Source: JAOUGY01 sp963785075
GTDB lineage: Bacteria > Actinomycetota > Acidimicrobiia > Spongiisociales > ZC4RG35
Direction: 5' to 3'
DNA length: 64,000 nucleotides
Assembly (NCBI GenBank): GCA_963785075.1
Contig: CAWATW010000006.1
Coordinates: 434,001-498,000, forward strand
The translations under genes and the position numbers were made by a program. This document shows positions 53,901 through 62,566 of the stretch, in pieces; within the stretch, counting starts at the first letter, position 1, and the number at the start of each line of letters is the position of its first letter. Under the pieces are notes generated by a model that was not told where the DNA came from, made no database searches, and was given only the letters and a program-made list of their open reading frames with translations.

Positions 53901-55239
53901 CCGGGTGTACCAGGGTCCCGACACGGCCGAACGGTTCGAAGCGTCGTTCGTGGACAACTTCGACGGCTGGCAGTTGATCGAGATCCCGTTCGCTTCGTTC
54001 GGACGTAGCTCCGATCAGCCGGACGGTGCACCCGACGACGGACTGAACCTGAACGACGTGTGGGGCTACGGCTTCACGCTGCCCGACGGAGGGCTGCCCG
54101 GCGGAACCACGTGGTTCGACCTGGTACAGGTGGAAGAGATCCCACCACCGACCGCGGTGACCGTCACCAGCCTCGCCGACGCAGGTCCCGGCTCGTTGCG
54201 AGAAGCGCTCGACATCATCGCCGCCGAGGGCACGATCACCTTCGATCCGGCGCTGGCGGGTGAAACGATCACGCTCACGTCGGGACAACTAGAGGTCGGC
54301 AAGTCGGTGACGATCGACGGCTCCGGCGCTTCGGGTCTCACGGTCAGCGGAAACAACTCCTCCCGGGTGTTCCGTGTGGCGGCTGGCATCGACGTCACGA
54401 TGCGGGAACTGGTCGTCGCCGACGGAGCCGGCGCACCCCAAGGAGGCGGCGTCCTGAACTTCGGGACCCTCACCCTCAACGGTGTGGTGGTCACCAACAA
54501 CACCGAGTCGAGCGGCGGCGGTGCCAGCTTCGACCTCGGCGGCGGCGGGATCTACAACGGCGATGGCGCCACTCTGAATCTCGTCGACAGCACCGTGAGC
54601 AACAACTCGACCCTCGGTCAGCCCGGCGGCGGTGTCTACGGGTTCTTCAACTCGACGCTCAACGTCACGCGGAGCACGATCAGTGGGAACGTCGCCGGCG
54701 ACGTGGCCGGCGGGATCCGAGCGCTCGGCGATGTCACGATCGTCAACAGCACCATCAGTGGCAACACGTCGACGGCATGGCACGGAGGTGCGGCGTTCCT
54801 GACGGACGGGACGACCACCATCGCCAACAGCACGATCGTCGACAACATCGCACCAGCCGGGACCGCCGGTGGCGTTTTTGTGGGCACCTTCGGACCGGCG
54901 GCGGCAACGCTGACGCTCCAGAACACGATCGTTGCCAACAACGGCGGAGTGGGATGTTTCCAGGGCTTCTTCGGAGCCGGTGCCGTGACGTTGACCTCGC
55001 TGGGCAACAACGTCTTCACCGACTCGACCTGTGCCCCCGTGGGGTCCGACCTGGTGGTGGCCGATGCAGGACTCGATTCGCTGGCCAACAACGGTGGGCC
55101 GACGCTCACGCATGCCCTGTCGGCAGGGAGTCCCGCGCTCGATTCGGCAAACGCGGGTGCGTGCCCAGCGACCGATCAACGAGGCGTCGTCCGTCCCCAG
55201 GGGGCGGCATGTGATGTCGGAGCGTTCGAGTTGGAGTGA
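50908..55239 (+). CDS. Giant secreted GH16 protein with GH16 nested inside a carbohydrate-binding module
   Basis: 1443 residues. Signal peptide to about 36. A CBM-like module (about 38-235) is followed by a second, CIA30/CBM11-like module (about 242-428: VDDFESG, SLWVFGQNTGTTLFIDVL, AERFTVSFIDDFSGWQLFEF). A Calx-beta domain comes next (about 430-548). A third module begins at LLDDFERF (about 551) but is interrupted twice: by a GVIPVHLLSTDTFDA...EDVNDDG module (about 602-701) and, after DNRAADPGPS, by a complete GH16 domain (about 752-1004; catalytic ExDxxE in GEIDFMEYVS). It then resumes with DTAERFEASFVDNFDGWQLI. A right-handed beta-helix with a choice-of-anchor-Q-like end fills 1084-1443. 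Likely a cell-surface beta-1,3-glucanase. Confidence 0.93.
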   Translation: MSMTVTDHRRRLGVFVAFSVLLSVLAMTSAPPAGAVTTVFDDMEHGDPFNNGWFAFGGSVGGGGISPNAADIPPSDGGAFSLETGWGSGGVSGFYGGFGRNAPTDLSGTDHFNFWINPDDGQDYTLEINLQDDDNGDNAIADPNNGEDDEFQYNCVVSAAGPCAVSGAGWQLVSIPLADFSDDNSFLTGGNGVLDVVPASAGGNGQLINVVVAVIGTGSDVNFRTDYWVFSTGPIAEPTQLVDDFESGLPFGADGDGNLVGFFTFSDGSPVSIATVDTPPAPVPDSAAGNSVLALTGDVTAFAGFIHAFENTAADAWVTQDWSGFEGMSLWVFGQNTGTTLFIDVLDNRNPGSTTDDAERFTVSFIDDFSGWQLFEFPFSDFVRKDIGNGAPNDGFTLTQVHGWALGTLNTPGEVTYYVDDARLYGVAEIPDLAVTFASGNYDIEEGTVGDVVVKLNRPMNGDDPAQVSVDYLTEPGTATPDRDYTPVSGTLTFVNGGPSELSFPQPTMDDSKWEGNETIILRLANPVGVAAGFAMQASGTVVDDDPYDPFLLDDFERFPDLWDSTDNTTMSNPELADGDPLARPGQDAFEGVLRVDGPLAVDIDVQGNTCLAGNGVIPVHLLSTDTFDALSVDHTTVMFGDASETHLDNRTGEARRHEEDVNDDGLTDLVFHFRARELGVDCTGPIPFNGWTFEGQPITAGGSSASLWRDFPIGQDWSNGEALSFWYYGTNAGEDVTVHLKDNRAADPGPSGWSLVWGEEFNEPAGAQPDPENWGYEIGDGTVNGIPGWGNDELQYYTDDPANVATDGNGNLVLTLREADGSLECYYGACEYTSARLVSKHKAEFAYGRIESRILVPDGAPGLWPTFWSLGTDIDVVSWPQTGEIDFMEYVSRLPNEIFGTIHGPGYSGGQSFGNVYDFGEPVSNGYHTFTIEWEPDLIKWYVDDLLYHTATPADVPGEWVFNDAVYLLLNMAIGGNFGGAVDPNLELPQSMAVDYIRVYQGPDTAERFEASFVDNFDGWQLIEIPFASFGRSSDQPDGAPDDGLNLNDVWGYGFTLPDGGLPGGTTWFDLVQVEEIPPPTAVTVTSLADAGPGSLREALDIIAAEGTITFDPALAGETITLTSGQLEVGKSVTIDGSGASGLTVSGNNSSRVFRVAAGIDVTMRELVVADGAGAPQGGGVLNFGTLTLNGVVVTNNTESSGGGASFDLGGGGIYNGDGATLNLVDSTVSNNSTLGQPGGGVYGFFNSTLNVTRSTISGNVAGDVAGGIRALGDVTIVNSTISGNTSTAWHGGAAFLTDGTTTIANSTIVDNIAPAGTAGGVFVGTFGPAAATLTLQNTIVANNGGVGCFQGFFGAGAVTLTSLGNNVFTDSTCAPVGSDLVVADAGLDSLANNGGPTLTHALSAGSPALDSANAGACPATDQRGVVRPQGAACDVGAFELE

Positions 55240-55318
55240 TTCCTCCCGCGCTCAATTCGCGGGTCCTGGTCACCGGCCGGGACCCGCGCTCCGACCCCCT
55301 ACCCCAGGAGAAGCCGGC

Positions 55319-57091
55319 GTGACGCGTCCACAGCGATCCATTGAAGACATCATCGACGACATGACCGTGGCGGAGAAGATCGGTCAGATGACGCAGGTCT
55401 CCAACGAGGACATCACTCCGTCGGAGGTGGCCGATCACTTCATCGGATCGGTGCTCAGCGGAGGGAACGGGAACCCCCAGCCGAACACCCCTGCGGTCTG
55501 GACCGACATGGTCTCGTCGTATGTCGATGCGTCCACCGAGACGCGGCTGGGCATTCCGCTCATCTACGGAGTGGACGCGGTCCACGGTCACGGCAATGTC
55601 GCCGGAGCAACGGTGTTCCCACACAACATCGGGCTGGGTGCGGCCGCAGACGCCGCGCTCGTCGAACAGATCGGCCGTGCCACCGCCATCGAGATGCAGG
55701 CAACAGGGATCAGGTGGGCGTTCGCTCCCACCCTCGCCGTCCCCCACGACATCCGCTGGGGACGGACGTACGAGGGCTACGGAAGAGATACGAGCCTCGT
55801 GTCCTCGCTCGGGTCAGCGCAGATCCGTGGCCTCCAGGGATCGGAACCGGGTGCCGTCGATGTCCTCGCGTGCGTCAAGCACTTCGTCGGCGATGGCGCC
55901 ACATCGTGGGGCACTGCTCCACGATACGAGTGGACCGACTGGTGGGACGGCTGGGGCGACACCTGGCAGATCGACCAGGGAGATGCCCGGATCACCGAAG
56001 CCGAGCTACGAACCACGCATCTGGCGCCATACCGCACGGCGATCGAAGCAGACGCACTGACCGCCATGGTGTCATACAGCTCGTGGAACGGGGACAAGCT
56101 GCATTCCCACCGACATCTGCTCACCGATGTGCTCAAGACAGAGCTGGGATTCCGCGGATTCGTCGTTTCCGACTGGAAGGGCGTGGATCAGGTTGCGCCA
56201 CGGTACGAAGACGCGGTCGTCGCCTGCATCAACGCCGGCCTGGACATGGTGATGGTCCCCGACGACTTCGAGAAGTTCATCGACGTGATGCTCGAGGCGA
56301 CATTGCATGGGCGCATCCCCATGTCGCGAATCGATGACGCCGTGCGCCGGATACTCACGGCCAAGCGTGCAGTCGGGCTGTTCGCCCCCGATGCCGATCC
56401 TCCGCCTCTCAGTGCGGTCGGTGCCGCGGCACACAGGGCAATCGCCGCCGAAGCTGTACGGCGCAGCGCAGTTCTGCTGAAGAACGACCGTGCGGTCCCG
56501 CTCGACTCCGCCACTCTGACGATCGACGTAGCCGGGGTCGCCGCCAACGACATCGGACTCCAATGTGGCGGGTGGACCGTCGGCTGGCAGGGCGGCACCG
56601 GATCCACCACCCCCGGATCCACCATCCTCGACGGACTTCGGTCGTCGACGGCTGCCGAGATCAGCTTCGACGCCGACGGACACTTCCCCGGACACGATCG
56701 ATGCGATGTCGGAGTCGTGTGTCTCGCCGAGCCACCCTATGCGGAAGGACCCGGTGATCGCGCCGAACCGGCGCTGAGCGACCAGGACCGCGCCGTATTC
56801 GAGAGAATCCGTCTACGGGCGGACAAAGTCGTGCTGGTCGTCTACTCGGGACGGCCGCTGATCATCGACGACCTGATGGATCGAGCAGATGCGGTGGTGG
56901 CGGCCTGGTTGCCGGGATCGGAGGGTGCGGCGTTGGGCGAGCTGCTTGCGGGGGCACATCCCTTCATGGGGCGCACACCACAGCCGTGGCCCCGCTCGTT
57001 CGCCGACCTCGACGATCCCGAAGCGACTCCGCTCTTCCCGACCGGTCACGGGCTCGGATCGACACTCACGTCGATCGGTGGGCGGCCATGA
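55319..57091 (+). CDS. GH3 beta-glucosidase
   Basis: 590 residues from the GTG at 55319 (AGGAG upstream); the earlier open frame has no usable start. No signal peptide, so it acts inside the cell. GH3 motifs in order: EKIGQMTQVSNED, the LIYGVDAVHGHGNVAGAT loop, FAPTLAVPHDIRWGRTYEGYG, CVKHFVGDGATSWGTAP, and the nucleophile aspartate in RGFVVSDWKGVDQVA. The C-terminal GH3 domain follows (RRSAVLLKND, WLPGSEGAALGELLAG, FMGRTPQPWPRSF). The shape is that of ExoP/beta-glucan exohydrolase-type GH3. It is coupled (ATGA) to the phosphorylase-like gene. Confidence 0.94.
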   Translation: MTRPQRSIEDIIDDMTVAEKIGQMTQVSNEDITPSEVADHFIGSVLSGGNGNPQPNTPAVWTDMVSSYVDASTETRLGIPLIYGVDAVHGHGNVAGATVFPHNIGLGAAADAALVEQIGRATAIEMQATGIRWAFAPTLAVPHDIRWGRTYEGYGRDTSLVSSLGSAQIRGLQGSEPGAVDVLACVKHFVGDGATSWGTAPRYEWTDWWDGWGDTWQIDQGDARITEAELRTTHLAPYRTAIEADALTAMVSYSSWNGDKLHSHRHLLTDVLKTELGFRGFVVSDWKGVDQVAPRYEDAVVACINAGLDMVMVPDDFEKFIDVMLEATLHGRIPMSRIDDAVRRILTAKRAVGLFAPDADPPPLSAVGAAAHRAIAAEAVRRSAVLLKNDRAVPLDSATLTIDVAGVAANDIGLQCGGWTVGWQGGTGSTTPGSTILDGLRSSTAAEISFDADGHFPGHDRCDVGVVCLAEPPYAEGPGDRAEPALSDQDRAVFERIRLRADKVVLVVYSGRPLIIDDLMDRADAVVAAWLPGSEGAALGELLAGAHPFMGRTPQPWPRSFADLDDPEATPLFPTGHGLGSTLTSIGGRP

Positions 57092-60000
57092 TCTCGACCA
57101 CCGAATTCGCCGGCGAACGCCCTGTCGAGGAAGGTCTCGTAGAGATCGGTGGACAGGGCTACTACGCCATCCCCGACGTCCACACGATGCCGCCGTTCCT
57201 GATGAGTGTGGTGAGTGACGGGGATCGGTGGATGTTCCTGTCGAGCACCGGCGGACTCACCGCCGGCAGAGGCGATGCGTCCTGTGCCCTCTTCCCCTAC
57301 GAGACCGACGACCGCCTCCATCGCAATGCCGGCGTGATCGGACCCGTGACCGCCGTTCGCCTTCCCGGCGTGGACACCGTCTGGACCCCATTCCGAGGTT
57401 CGCCACCGGCGGGGGTGAGCAGAACGCTGTACAAGTCGGTGGTCGGTGACTCCGTGCTGTTCGAGGAGGTGAACCCCAGCATGGGACTCACCTTTCGATA
57501 TCGCTGGGCCAGCAGCCACCGCTTCGGGTTCGTCCGGACCGCCACGCTGGTCAACGAGACGAACGCACCGTCGGCGGTCGACCTGATCGACGGCCTGCTC
57601 GGGGTCCTCCCCTACGGCCTCGATCCTGCGGTGTATCAGCGCATGAGCAATCTCACCAACGCCTACAAGCGGGGCGAGATCGTCGATGGGGCAGGACGGC
57701 TCGCCGTGTACTCGCTCGAATCTCGCGTCGTCGACCGCACCGAGCCCGAAGAGGTGCTGCGAGCCTCGGTTGCATGGTCCACCGGCCTCCCCGATGCGGA
57801 GCTCACGCTTCACCCCGACGCCGTCGGGGCGTTCGAATCCGGGCAGCAGTGCGAGCCCATTTCGCTGATGACCGGTTCCCCGGCCGGATATCTGCTGAGT
57901 TCCCATGTCGAGCTACCCCCGGGAGCGCAATCCGGCTGGCACATCGTCGCCGATGTCGCCCAGGACCAGCGGAATGTGGCCGCCCTGAGGAACAGCTTGC
58001 ACGGAACTGCGAGCGTCGATGATCAGATCGAGGCGTCACTTCAGGACGCAACGCGATCGCTGGTCAAGATCATGGCGCCGGCCGATGGACTGCAACGCAC
58101 CGGCGATCGCGTTGCGACGGCACATCAGTTCGCGAACGTCACATACAACGTGATGCGCGGGGGCGTCCCGCTCGACGGCTACAGGATCCACATCGACGAC
58201 CTCGCGGCGTTCGTGCGAGAGCGGAACCGACAGGTGGCAGACCGCCACCAGGCGTGGTTCGATTCGCTCCCGGCCGTCGTCGAGCGCAAGGCACTGTTGG
58301 AATCCATCCAGGCCTCGGGGGACACCCACCTCGTACGGCTGGGCCTGGAATACCTGCCGTTCACGTTCTCACGTCGACACGGCGACCCAAGCCGACCCTG
58401 GAACGCCTTCTCGATTCGTGTACGGGACGCTGCAGACCGGCCGAACGTGTACTACGAGGGGAACTGGCGCGACATCTTCCAGAATTGGGAGGCCCTGTCG
58501 ATGAGCTTCCCGGAGTACCTCCCGAGCATGATCTCGGTGTTCGTCAATGCGTCGACTTCGGATGGCTTCAACCCGTACCGGATCAACCGCCATGGCATCG
58601 ACTGGGAGGTCCCGGATCCCGACGACCCGTGGAGCAACATCGGGTATTGGGGCGATCATCAGGTCGTCTATCTGCTCCGGCTGCTCGAGGCGTGCGACCG
58701 CTACCTCCCAGGATGGGTCGAGAGCGCACTGGGTGAGCAGTGGTTCTCTTATGCCGACGTTCCATACCGCCTCGCCGACTACGAGGAACTCGTCGAGAAC
58801 CCGAAATCGACGATCACCTACGACGAGGGCGCTGCCCGGCGTTCCGCCGCGCGAGTGGAGATGACCGGTGGCGACGGGAAGCTGCTGTACACCGATGACC
58901 ACCACGTCTACCTCACCTCGCTTCTGGAGAAGCTTCTCGTGCCGGCTCTCTCGAAGCTGTCCAGCTTCGTCCCCGGGGGCGGGATCTGGATGAACACTCA
59001 ACGACCCGAGTGGAACGACGCCAACAACGCCCTCGTGGGGTTCGGGCTGTCCATGGTCACGCTGTACCACCTCCGTCGGTACCTCGATCACCTCCGGGTC
59101 CTCGTCCGCCGGGCCGGCCTTGGCGACGTCGAGGTCTCGAAAGAGGTCGCCAAGTGGCTCGCAACGGTCCGCGATGCCCTCGAGGCTCATCCGGCGAGCG
59201 AAACGCGTCGCAGCGACGGCGCCCGCAAGGCGTTGATGGACCAGCTGGGCCAGGCGTTCACGGACTATCGAACCCCGGTGTATCGGTTCGGGTTCACCGG
59301 GAGGACCAAGATCGCAACCGAGGCGGTGGCGGCGTTGTGCGACACCGCGCTCGAGCACCTGGACGAGACGATCCGTCACAGCCGGCGAGCAGATGGGCTC
59401 TTCCACTCCTACAACCTCATCCACTTCGGTTCGGATCGCTCGACGGCCGTGGTCGACCACCTCCATGAGATGCTGGAGGGCCAGGTAGCTGCGCTCGACT
59501 CAGGCTTCCTGACTCCAGACGAACGACTCCAGATGATCGACGCGCTGTTCGAGAGCGCCCTCTACCGGGAGGATCAGCGCAGCTTCGTGCTCTACCCGGC
59601 CCGCCGACCCCCCTCGTTTCTCGACAAGAACGTGATCCCGATCGAGGCCATCGACAGCAATCCACTCCTTGCATCCCTCATCGCAGATGGCGACGAGTCC
59701 GTAGTGCTCGTCGATGGCGATGGGCGACACCGCTTCAACGCCGAATTCTCCAATAGAGACGACCTGGAGGAAGCCCTGAATCGACTCTCGGCCGATGTTC
59801 GTTGGGTCGACCTCGTCGCGGAGAGCCACGAAGCGACGCTCGAAACCTACGAGGGGGTGTTCCAACATCACTCGTACACGGGTCGCTCGGGTTCGATGTA
59901 CGGATACGAAGGGATCGGGTCCATCTACTGGCACATGGTTGCCAAGCTGCTGGTGGCGATTCAGGAGTCGGTGCTCGACGCCGCATCCCGAGGAGCCGAC

Positions 60001-60543
60001 CGTCTCACGCTCCGGCGGCTGGTCGACGCCTACTGGCGTGTGCGATCCGGGCTGGGCTTCAACAAGACTGCAAAGGAATTCGGGGCCATTCCGCTCGACC
60101 CGTACTCTCACTCACCCGCCCACGCCGGGGCCCAGCAGCCAGGTATGACCGGCCTGGTCAAGGAGGAGCTCCTCACCCGACCCCTCGAGGTCGCAGTACG
60201 GGTCGATGCCGGTGCCATCGAACTCGACCCGATCCTGCTCAGAGAAGACGAGCTGCTGCCCGGCACGGAGACGTGGCGGCCGTTCGATCTCGATCTGCGT
60301 CCGTCGACGGTGGAGATTCCCGCATCATCGCTCGGTGTGACGGTGTGCCAGGTCCCTGTCGTCGTGTCGGCGACCTCCGGCGACCCTCAGATCGAGATTC
60401 ATCGGCGTGATGGATCCACGAGTCGGATCTCGGGCACGCGAATCGACCTCGAAACCAGTGCACAGATCTTCGGCCGCACGGGAGAGATCGAATCCATCCG
60501 TGCCACCGTTCCCGCATCGGAGATCGGGTCGAACAACCGATGA
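57088..60543 (+). CDS. Very large GH94-clan phosphorylase-like protein (beta-1,3-glucan phosphorylase candidate)
   Basis: 1151 residues from the ATG at 57088, overlapping the GH3 stop by 4 bp. No signal peptide. The N-terminal third is beta-rich (glycosyl_hydrolase_36-like super-sandwich: YAIPDVHTMPPFLMSVVSDG, GLTAGRGDASCALFPYETDD). The central (alpha/alpha)6 region includes EGNWRDIFQNWEALSMSFPE, NRHGIDWEVPDPDDPWSNIG, GYWGDHQVVYLL, QRPEWNDANNALVG and YGYEGIGSIYWHMVAKLL. Size and context fit GH149/GH161 enzymes, which cut beta-1,3-glucans with phosphate to give glucose 1-phosphate; I assign by architecture and neighbours, not by a sequence search. It partners with GH3 and two GH16 enzymes. Confidence 0.8.
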   Translation: MISTTEFAGERPVEEGLVEIGGQGYYAIPDVHTMPPFLMSVVSDGDRWMFLSSTGGLTAGRGDASCALFPYETDDRLHRNAGVIGPVTAVRLPGVDTVWTPFRGSPPAGVSRTLYKSVVGDSVLFEEVNPSMGLTFRYRWASSHRFGFVRTATLVNETNAPSAVDLIDGLLGVLPYGLDPAVYQRMSNLTNAYKRGEIVDGAGRLAVYSLESRVVDRTEPEEVLRASVAWSTGLPDAELTLHPDAVGAFESGQQCEPISLMTGSPAGYLLSSHVELPPGAQSGWHIVADVAQDQRNVAALRNSLHGTASVDDQIEASLQDATRSLVKIMAPADGLQRTGDRVATAHQFANVTYNVMRGGVPLDGYRIHIDDLAAFVRERNRQVADRHQAWFDSLPAVVERKALLESIQASGDTHLVRLGLEYLPFTFSRRHGDPSRPWNAFSIRVRDAADRPNVYYEGNWRDIFQNWEALSMSFPEYLPSMISVFVNASTSDGFNPYRINRHGIDWEVPDPDDPWSNIGYWGDHQVVYLLRLLEACDRYLPGWVESALGEQWFSYADVPYRLADYEELVENPKSTITYDEGAARRSAARVEMTGGDGKLLYTDDHHVYLTSLLEKLLVPALSKLSSFVPGGGIWMNTQRPEWNDANNALVGFGLSMVTLYHLRRYLDHLRVLVRRAGLGDVEVSKEVAKWLATVRDALEAHPASETRRSDGARKALMDQLGQAFTDYRTPVYRFGFTGRTKIATEAVAALCDTALEHLDETIRHSRRADGLFHSYNLIHFGSDRSTAVVDHLHEMLEGQVAALDSGFLTPDERLQMIDALFESALYREDQRSFVLYPARRPPSFLDKNVIPIEAIDSNPLLASLIADGDESVVLVDGDGRHRFNAEFSNRDDLEEALNRLSADVRWVDLVAESHEATLETYEGVFQHHSYTGRSGSMYGYEGIGSIYWHMVAKLLVAIQESVLDAASRGADRLTLRRLVDAYWRVRSGLGFNKTAKEFGAIPLDPYSHSPAHAGAQQPGMTGLVKEELLTRPLEVAVRVDAGAIELDPILLREDELLPGTETWRPFDLDLRPSTVEIPASSLGVTVCQVPVVVSATSGDPQIEIHRRDGSTSRISGTRIDLETSAQIFGRTGEIESIRATVPASEIGSNNR

Positions 60544-60584
60544 AGGGTCTCACCACCGACGGGCCAGACGACGTCACCAGGTCA

Positions 60585-61562
60585 TCAACGCCGCGTCCCC
60601 GGACTGCTCTCCCAGAGCTCTTCCAGTCCCGCCGGCGTGATCGTTGCCAGCTCCGATGCGGTGAACCTCGGCGGAACATGCTCGAGGACGCCGACCGTGC
60701 GCGATCCCATGAGATGGCCCAGCCGAAGCCGGGCAGATGTCGGCCAGCCGAACACTCTCGCTGCCAGATACCCGGCGGCGAACGCATCGCCTGCACCCGT
60801 GGGCTCGACCACCGCGACGTGAAGAGCCGGCTCGGAGATCTCTTGGGTCGCGGTGACGACCGAAGCCGGGTTCGCTCCCCTCTTCAGGACCAGTTCCTGG
60901 TCGGTGCGTTCGAGAATCGAGTCCGAGAGGACCACCACGTCCGACGTGCCGACCAAAGCCTGAGACTCGTCGTCGCCGATGAACACGACATCGGCGGCGC
61001 GGGCGAGGCGCAGCAGCGTACGGCGGGCCATCTCGGTGCTCGGCCACAGCGCCGGTCGGAAGTTCACGTCGAAAGAGACGAGAGCACCGCTGCCACTCCG
61101 ATCCTCCACCACGGATTCGACGAGTTCGAACGCGGAGTCCGAGAGCGCCGGTGTGATTCCGGTCAGGTGAGTCCAGCGGCTTGGACTCACCCTGAGCAGG
61201 TCTTGGGGCGACAGCGTGCGGGCGGCGCTCTCGCTGCGGTAGTACGTCGACGACCTCTCGGGGCCGTCGACGTGAATCGTCATCACACCCGTGGGCCGTG
61301 CGTCGTCACGCACCACTTCCACCACCACCCCGGCCGCCGACACCGCCTCCTCGACGAAGCGCCCCAGGGGATCTGCACCCAGGCGCGACACCCACTGTGT
61401 CCGGCAACCCAGGCGAGCCATGCCGATCGCAACGTTCGACTCGGCGCCTGCCGGCACGGCGAGGTAGTGGTGAGGGTCGTTGCGCGAGACGAACGCGACC
61501 ATGGTCTCACCGATCGCCACCAGATCGAATGGTCTCTCGGGGGAAGGGCCGTCAGACTGCAT
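60585..61562 (-). CDS. PfkB-family sugar kinase (KDG kinase candidate)
   Basis: 325 residues. DLVAIGETMVAFVSRNDPHH is the KdgK-like start, followed by GAESNVAIGMARLGCRTQWVSRLGADPLGRF, the substrate lid region RPTGVMTIHVDGPERSSTYYR, DVNFRPALWP and the anion-hole/catalytic motif EPTGAGDAFAAGYLAARV. The pattern resembles 2-keto-3-deoxygluconate kinase. With a mannonate-dehydratase-like gene and a KDPG aldolase on the opposite strand, ATP phosphorylation of KDG to KDPG is the natural role. It is divergent from the epimerase gene, with a 62-bp spacer. Confidence 0.9.
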   Translation of the reverse strand: MQSDGPSPERPFDLVAIGETMVAFVSRNDPHHYLAVPAGAESNVAIGMARLGCRTQWVSRLGADPLGRFVEEAVSAAGVVVEVVRDDARPTGVMTIHVDGPERSSTYYRSESAARTLSPQDLLRVSPSRWTHLTGITPALSDSAFELVESVVEDRSGSGALVSFDVNFRPALWPSTEMARRTLLRLARAADVVFIGDDESQALVGTSDVVVLSDSILERTDQELVLKRGANPASVVTATQEISEPALHVAVVEPTGAGDAFAAGYLAARVFGWPTSARLRLGHLMGSRTVGVLEHVPPRFTASELATITPAGLEELWESSPGTRR

Positions 61563-61624
61563 GTTCAGATCGAAGAGTATGGCTGCGCCACGGCCATGCC
61601 GGCACCAAGAGGGGAGTCGTATCG

Positions 61625-62449
61625 ATGAAGGTCGCCATCACCGGCGCCAGTGGCACCGTCGGGCGGGCCGTGGTCGACCTGGCCGTGGCGGCGGGCCACT
61701 CTGTCGTCCTCATCGATCGCGCCCCGGGCGCCCACGCGACGGAAGATTCGACCTTTCTCGAGATCGACGTCACAGACTACCCAAGCCTCGCTTCCGGCCT
61801 CGACGGATGTGAAGCCTTGATTCATCTCGCCGCCATCAACGGGCCAGGGCGACACCCCGACAACGTCGTCCACAACAACAACGTGGTGGGCAGCTACAAC
61901 GCTCTCCGCGCGGCCGCCGAGGCCGGCATCCGACGAGTGGCACAGGCCTCGAGCGTCAACGCGATCGGTGGCCGGTTCAGCCGGCGGGCTCTCTACGACT
62001 ACTTCCCGCTCGACGAGAAACACCCGTGCTATGCCGAAGATCCGTACAGTCTGTCGAAGTGGATCTGCGAGCAACAGGCGGACGCGGTCGTCAGGCGGTT
62101 CGAGTCGATGTCCGTGGCGAGCCTTCGGCTCCACGGTATCGTCGAAGCCCGGACCGACACCGCCGGTTGGGTGGACCTCCCGGACCAGGGCCTCGTCAAA
62201 CAGCTGTGGGCGTACACGAAGCGACGGTCGGCGGCACGGGCGTTCCTGCTCGGAGTGACCTCCGACTTCGCAGGTCACGAGGCTTTCTACATCGTCGCTC
62301 CCGACACCATGGTGGACACTCCCTCGCTCGACCTCCGGGAGCGCCACTACCCCGATGTGCCCGTCCGGGGAGACCTGAGCGGGCATCGCAGCTTCTTCGA
62401 CTCCACAAAGGCCGAACGCATCCTCGGGTGGAGTCACGATGACGACTGA
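61625..62449 (+). CDS. NAD-dependent epimerase/dehydratase (uronate-dehydrogenase-like)
   Basis: 274 residues from the ATG at 61625 (GGGGAG upstream). Extended SDR: the nucleotide-binding GASGTVGRAV, DVTDYPSLASGLDGCEALIHLAAI, ASSVNAIGG and the catalytic YSLSKW (Tyr-x3-Lys). The protein is shorter than most UDP-sugar epimerases and close to uronate dehydrogenases in size and layout, although the substrate is uncertain. It heads a set with the enolase-superfamily dehydratase and KDPG aldolase, so aldonate or uronate entry to KDG is the likely theme. Confidence 0.88.
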   Translation: MKVAITGASGTVGRAVVDLAVAAGHSVVLIDRAPGAHATEDSTFLEIDVTDYPSLASGLDGCEALIHLAAINGPGRHPDNVVHNNNVVGSYNALRAAAEAGIRRVAQASSVNAIGGRFSRRALYDYFPLDEKHPCYAEDPYSLSKWICEQQADAVVRRFESMSVASLRLHGIVEARTDTAGWVDLPDQGLVKQLWAYTKRRSAARAFLLGVTSDFAGHEAFYIVAPDTMVDTPSLDLRERHYPDVPVRGDLSGHRSFFDSTKAERILGWSHDDD

Positions 62450-62566
62450 GCGAGTACCTTCCTCGACGCTCGCCCCGAGTGGAGGATCCCCCCTGCTCCG
62501 CCCACGGCTCGCTGCAGATTCGCAGCGCAAGCACCGCCGAGCGGCTCGCGAATCCGGTGATCCCTC

